Shown here: in pieces, positions 61,303-64,000 of the stretch
Position numbering within the stretch: the stretch's first letter is position 1
Layout of the letters: every line of letters starts with the position of its first letter
Assembly (NCBI RefSeq): GCF_003751785.1
Contig: NZ_RKIE01000002.1
Span: 789,539-853,538, forward strand
DNA: 64,000 bases
Source: Frigoribacterium sp. PhB160
Lineage (GTDB): Bacteria > Actinomycetota > Actinomycetes > Actinomycetales > Microbacteriaceae
Direction: 5' to 3'
Notes under the pieces: generated by a model
The model's input: only the letters and a program-made list of their open reading frames with translations
What the model was told of the DNA's origin: nothing
Database searches by the model: none
Program-made: the position numbers and the translations under genes

Positions 61303-61917
61303 GTGCTCGACGACGAGGCGACCGCCCTGCTGGCCGAGCCGGCGCTGATGGTCGGCCCGCGCCTCCTCGGGTCCGTGTTCCGGGTGGGCGAAGTCGCCGT
61401 CCGCCTCACCGAGGTCGAGGCGTACCACGGGCAGGGGCAGGACCCGGGATCGCACGCGCATCGGGGGCCGACCGACCGCAACGCCAGCATGTTCCGGCAG
61501 GGCGGCACGCTCTACGTGTACCTGTCGTACGGGATCCACCGCTGCGTCAACATCGTGTGCGGGCCCGAGGGCTACGCCTGCGGGCTGCTCCTCCGAGCCG
61601 GCGAGGTGGTCGACGGCGCGGAGGTCGCCCGCGGCCGACGTCCGACCGCCCGCTCGGACGTCGAGCTCGCCCGCGGACCGGGGAGGCTCGGGTCGGCCCT
61701 CGACATCCGTCTCGACGACGACGGCTCGCGTCTGGGGGAGGGCCGCTTCTCGCTCACGCTGCCGACGTCGCCCGTCGGGACGGTCGTCGCCGGCCCCCGC
61801 GTCGGGGTGTCCGGCCACGCGGGCACCGACGCGTTCGCCTGGCGCTTCTCGATCGCCGACGACCCCACCGTCTCGGCCTATCGAGCGGCGGCCCGGCGCG
61901 TCCGGCGCCCGTCGTGA
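61303..61917 (+). CDS. 3-methyladenine DNA glycosylase (AAG/MPG family)
   Basis: A 204-residue base-excision-repair glycosylase of the mammalian-type AAG fold. It has catalytic Glu39 in VRLTEVEAYHG, DPGSHAHRGPTDRNASMF, LYVYLSYGIHRCVNIVCG, and ARGPGRLGSALDI. It removes alkylated purines. GTG start. It is encoded between argH and tyrS, as is common in actinobacteria. Confidence 0.94.
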   Translation: MLDDEATALLAEPALMVGPRLLGSVFRVGEVAVRLTEVEAYHGQGQDPGSHAHRGPTDRNASMFRQGGTLYVYLSYGIHRCVNIVCGPEGYACGLLLRAGEVVDGAEVARGRRPTARSDVELARGPGRLGSALDIRLDDDGSRLGEGRFSLTLPTSPVGTVVAGPRVGVSGHAGTDAFAWRFSIADDPTVSAYRAAARRVRRPS

Positions 61918-61923
61918 CGCTGG

Positions 61924-61929
61924 TACCGT
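61924..61929 (+). promoter_or_regulatory. Leaderless -10 box of tyrS
   Basis: TACCGT, 6 nt before GTG 61936. Confidence 0.5.
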
Positions 61930-61935
61930 TCTCGG

Positions 61936-63249
61936 GTGACCAGTGAACCGACCCTCGACGTCCTGACCGGTCAGAGCAACGACCCCTCGTTCGACGACGT
62001 GTGGCAGGAGCTCCTGTGGCGGGGCCTGGTCCACGTCTCGACCGATGCCGATGCGCTCCAGCAGCTGCTCGCCGGTCCGCCGATCACGTACTACTGCGGC
62101 TTCGACCCCACCGCGCCGAGCCTGCACCTCGGCAACCTCGTCCAGCTGCTGCTCATGCGCCGCCTCCAGCTGGCCGGCCACCGACCGCTGGGTCTCGTCG
62201 GCGGGTCGACCGGCCTGATCGGCGACCCGCGCCCGACCGCGGAGCGCACGCTCAAGACGCCCGAGCAGACGGCCGAGTGGGTGACGCGCATCCGCGCGCA
62301 CGTCGAGAAGTTCCTGTCGCCGGACGGCGAGAACGGGCTGCGCGTGGTGAACAACCTCGACTGGACTGCCCCGCTGTCGGCCATCGAGTTCCTCCGCGAC
62401 ATCGGCAAGAACTTCCGCGTCGGGACGATGCTCAAGAAGGACGCCGTCAGCGCCCGCCTCAACTCCGACGCCGGAATCAGCTACACCGAGTTCAGCTACC
62501 AGATCCTCCAGGGCCTCGACTTCCGTGAGCTGTACCGCACGTACGACTGCGTGCTGCAGACGGGGGGCAGCGACCAGTGGGGCAACCTCACGAGCGGCAC
62601 CGAGCTGATCCGCCGCACCGAGGGGGTGTCCGTCCACGCCATCGGCACGCCCCTCATCACGAACACCGACGGCACCAAGTTCGGCAAGAGCGAGGGCAAC
62701 GCCGTCTGGCTCGACGCCGACCTGACGAGTCCGTACGCGATGTACCAGTTCTGGCTGAACACCGACGACGGGGACGTGGTCGACCGCCTCAAGGTCTTCA
62801 CCTTCCTCGACCGCGCCGAGATCCAGCGTCTCGAGCAGACCGTCGCCGAGACCCCCTTCCGTCGGGAGGCGCAGCGTGCCCTCGCGTGGGAGGTCACCCG
62901 CCTGGTCCACGGGGAGTCCGCCACGCAGTCGGCGATCGACGCCGCCGCGGCCCTCTTCGGGCAGGGCGACCTGGCGGTGCTCGACGAGTCGACGCTGCGG
63001 AGCGCCGTCGCCGAGCTGCCCTCGGCGGAGGTCGACGCCACGACCACCGTCGCCCAGGCCCTGGTCGACACCGGTCTCGTCGCGTCGCTCGGGGCGGCTC
63101 GTCGTGCCGCGGCCGAGGGCGGCGTCTACCAGAACAACGTGCGGGTGCCCGACGGCGACGCCACGGTGGGGGAGCACCTCCTCGCCGGCGGGATCGTCGT
63201 GCTCCGCCGCGGCAAGAAGACCCTCGCCGGGGTGACCGTCCGCTCCTGA
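61936..63249 (+). CDS. tyrS: Tyrosine-tRNA ligase
   Basis: A 437-residue class I synthetase of the bacterial TyrRS type. The HIGH motif appears as HLGN (64-67), KMSKS as KFGKS (near 250), with tyrosine-binding YCGFDPTAPSLHLG and the C-terminal S4 RNA-binding domain (about 365-435). The leaderless start excludes a T-box control. It is the last gene before the rRNA operon and ends with a strong terminator. Confidence 0.97.
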   Translation: MTSEPTLDVLTGQSNDPSFDDVWQELLWRGLVHVSTDADALQQLLAGPPITYYCGFDPTAPSLHLGNLVQLLLMRRLQLAGHRPLGLVGGSTGLIGDPRPTAERTLKTPEQTAEWVTRIRAHVEKFLSPDGENGLRVVNNLDWTAPLSAIEFLRDIGKNFRVGTMLKKDAVSARLNSDAGISYTEFSYQILQGLDFRELYRTYDCVLQTGGSDQWGNLTSGTELIRRTEGVSVHAIGTPLITNTDGTKFGKSEGNAVWLDADLTSPYAMYQFWLNTDDGDVVDRLKVFTFLDRAEIQRLEQTVAETPFRREAQRALAWEVTRLVHGESATQSAIDAAAALFGQGDLAVLDESTLRSAVAELPSAEVDATTTVAQALVDTGLVASLGAARRAAAEGGVYQNNVRVPDGDATVGEHLLAGGIVVLRRGKKTLAGVTVRS

Positions 63250-63263
63250 GCACCGTCCGCCTG

Positions 63264-63302
63264 ACGAGACCCGCCACCCGTACCCGGGGTGGCGGGTCTC
63301 GT
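63264..63302 (+). terminator. Terminator of tyrS
   Basis: A 16-bp perfect stem (acgagacccgccaccc / gggtggcgggtctcgt), 7-nt loop, 14 nt after the stop. Confidence 0.85.
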
Positions 63303-63490
63303 CGTCTCGGGGGTCCGCACGGGTTCGGGAACTGGTCCGGGTCCCGGCCCGCGCGGCCCGGACGAGAGGGTGTGCCGCGTCCGCCAGATGGTCGTGGGAC
63401 GCCGTGTGTGCCTCGTGGGCGGGCGTTCCGGCCCGTGGCCCTTGATTTTCCGGGGGAGTGTGTTGCGACACGCCCGGGATGTGTGGGGGT

Positions 63491-63520
63491 TTGGACGTTG
63501 GGGCTGGTGTGCCTGTAATG
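63491..63520 (+). promoter_or_regulatory. rRNA operon promoter candidate 1
   Basis: TGGACG, 18 nt, TAATGT. It is the farthest upstream of three -35/-10 pairs in a gene-free 735-base leader. The interval 63303-63490 before it shows nothing I recognise. Confidence 0.45.
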
Positions 63521-63625
63521 TTCTTTCTTGTCACCCCAAAGGTGCGGCGGAGCGAAGCTCCTCCGGCCTCAAGCGGGACCAGCCTCCAAGTCCTCGAGTT
63601 GCTTTCGGGCCTCGGACCAAGTGGG

Positions 63626-63655
63626 TTGCGAACACTGATCCAGATGGTGTAACGT
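63626..63655 (+). promoter_or_regulatory. rRNA operon promoter candidate 2
   Basis: TTGCGA, 18 nt, TAACGT: the best-formed pair in this leader. Confidence 0.55.
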
Positions 63656-63698
63656 TCTGGCTCGTTGCGAAAGCGACACCGACTCTCCTTACGGGGGG

Positions 63699-63740
63699 TT
63701 GAAGAGCCTGGTCGGTCACAGTAAAGATCGGTGCTAAGGT
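63699..63740 (+). promoter_or_regulatory. rRNA operon promoter candidate 3
   Basis: TTGAAG at 63699-63704 stands 17 nt before TAAAGA (63722-63727); a further -10-like TAAGGT follows at 63735-63740. One or both may be used. Confidence 0.45.
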
Positions 63741-63798
63741 TTCACAGTTGCCTCGGACGAGGGCCTTATATAGGGGTCGGGTTTCGGGTGCGTTTGGT

Positions 63799-63822
63799 CC
63801 TTGAGAACTCAACAGCGTGCAC
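63799..63822 (+). promoter_or_regulatory. rRNA antitermination (boxA-like) element
   Basis: The segment reads ccttgagaactcaacagcg and on to gtgcac. It resembles the TTTGAGAACTC-type boxA conserved in actinobacterial rrn leaders, where Nus factors assemble to prevent early termination. It is followed by a hairpin with 7-bp arms aatgcca/tggcatt at 63830-63853, possibly part of pre-rRNA processing. Confidence 0.6.
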
Positions 63823-63984
63823 ATTGTCAAATGCCAAATTATACCCTGGCATTGCAGCCTTTCTTGGTTGTGGTGTTTAGGTTTCTTTGAGATTGACGGA
63901 CAATTACAATCGTCAGATTGTTTTGTTCTTTGGTCAGCATCAAATTCAGCAGATCCGGCCTTTTTCCGGTTGGTCTGTTTTTTC

Positions 63985-64000
63985 TTTTACGGAGAGTTTG
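63985..64000 (+). rRNA. rrs: 16S ribosomal RNA, 5' end only
   Basis: The window closes with ttttacggagagtttg, the start of actinobacterial 16S rRNA (which continues atcctggctcag). Only about 16 nt are present. The exact first base is placed by alignment to the E. coli 5' end and could be off by a few bases. Confidence 0.85.

Overview
The window is a GC-rich chromosomal segment from a high-GC Gram-positive bacterium. Its gene order (rpsO-pnp; dapB-thyX-dapA-rnj-ftsK-pgsA-cinA-clgR-recA-recX-miaB-miaA-dapF-hflX-lexA; hisC-B-H-priA; infC-rpmI-rplT; pheST; argCJBDFGH; tyrS; rRNA operon) is the core order of Actinobacteria. The proteins look like Microbacteriaceae (Curtobacterium / Frigoribacterium / Clavibacter relatives). 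The genus is my inference; no 16S body is available, because the window stops about 16 nt into the 16S gene. Nearly everything is chromosomal housekeeping. I see no phage, IS element, plasmid function, CRISPR array or tRNA.

Layout. 0-7.2 kb is a mixed accessory stretch: a HelD/HelR-type RNA polymerase recycling ATPase, a DinB/DUF664 protein, a cytosolic protealysin-type M4 protease with its probable inhibitor emfourin and a His-rich membrane-anchored protein, apt, an M50-like membrane protease and a VanZ protein. 7.3-13.6 kb holds rpsO and pnp separated by an antisense secreted lysozyme-fold protein, then an aldo/keto reductase and a convergent TetR regulator. 13.8-21.7 kb holds an M16 peptidase, a histidine phosphatase, the lysine/DAP genes dapB and dapA, thyX and RNase J. 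21.8-24.9 kb is a MacA/MacB-like efflux operon with a perfect operator-like palindrome on its promoter. 24.9-39.2 kb covers cell division, DNA repair and tRNA modification: ftsK, pgsA, cinA, clgR, recA, recX, miaB, miaA, dapF, an RsmC-like methylase, hflX, lexA and an SOS-type LysM division-inhibitor candidate. 39.2-43.6 kb is a histidine cluster plus SseB and DUF1844 proteins. 43.8-46.0 kb is infC-rpmI-rplT and an RNA methylase. 46.1-49.5 kb is a glutamate-type ABC importer. 49.6-63.2 kb is pheST, the complete arginine pathway, a 41-residue membrane peptide, a 3-methyladenine glycosylase and tyrS. The last 750 bases are the leader of an rRNA operon with several promoters.

Regulation readable from the sequence. 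About 18 transcription units begin with a TANNNT -10 box 6-8 nt before the start codon, with no room for a ribosome binding site, so they are probably translated from leaderless mRNAs. recA and the lexA/LysM intergenic region carry LexA (SOS) boxes. infC starts at a rare AUC codon. argR is missing from its usual place between argF and argG.

I did not find a clearly new multi-gene system. The best leads are the protease-emfourin-His-rich protein locus, the strongly strand-biased heptamer GGGGGAG (about 21 to 1 by hand count), the operator of the efflux operon, and a dispersed GGAGGCGCGG hairpin motif between genes.
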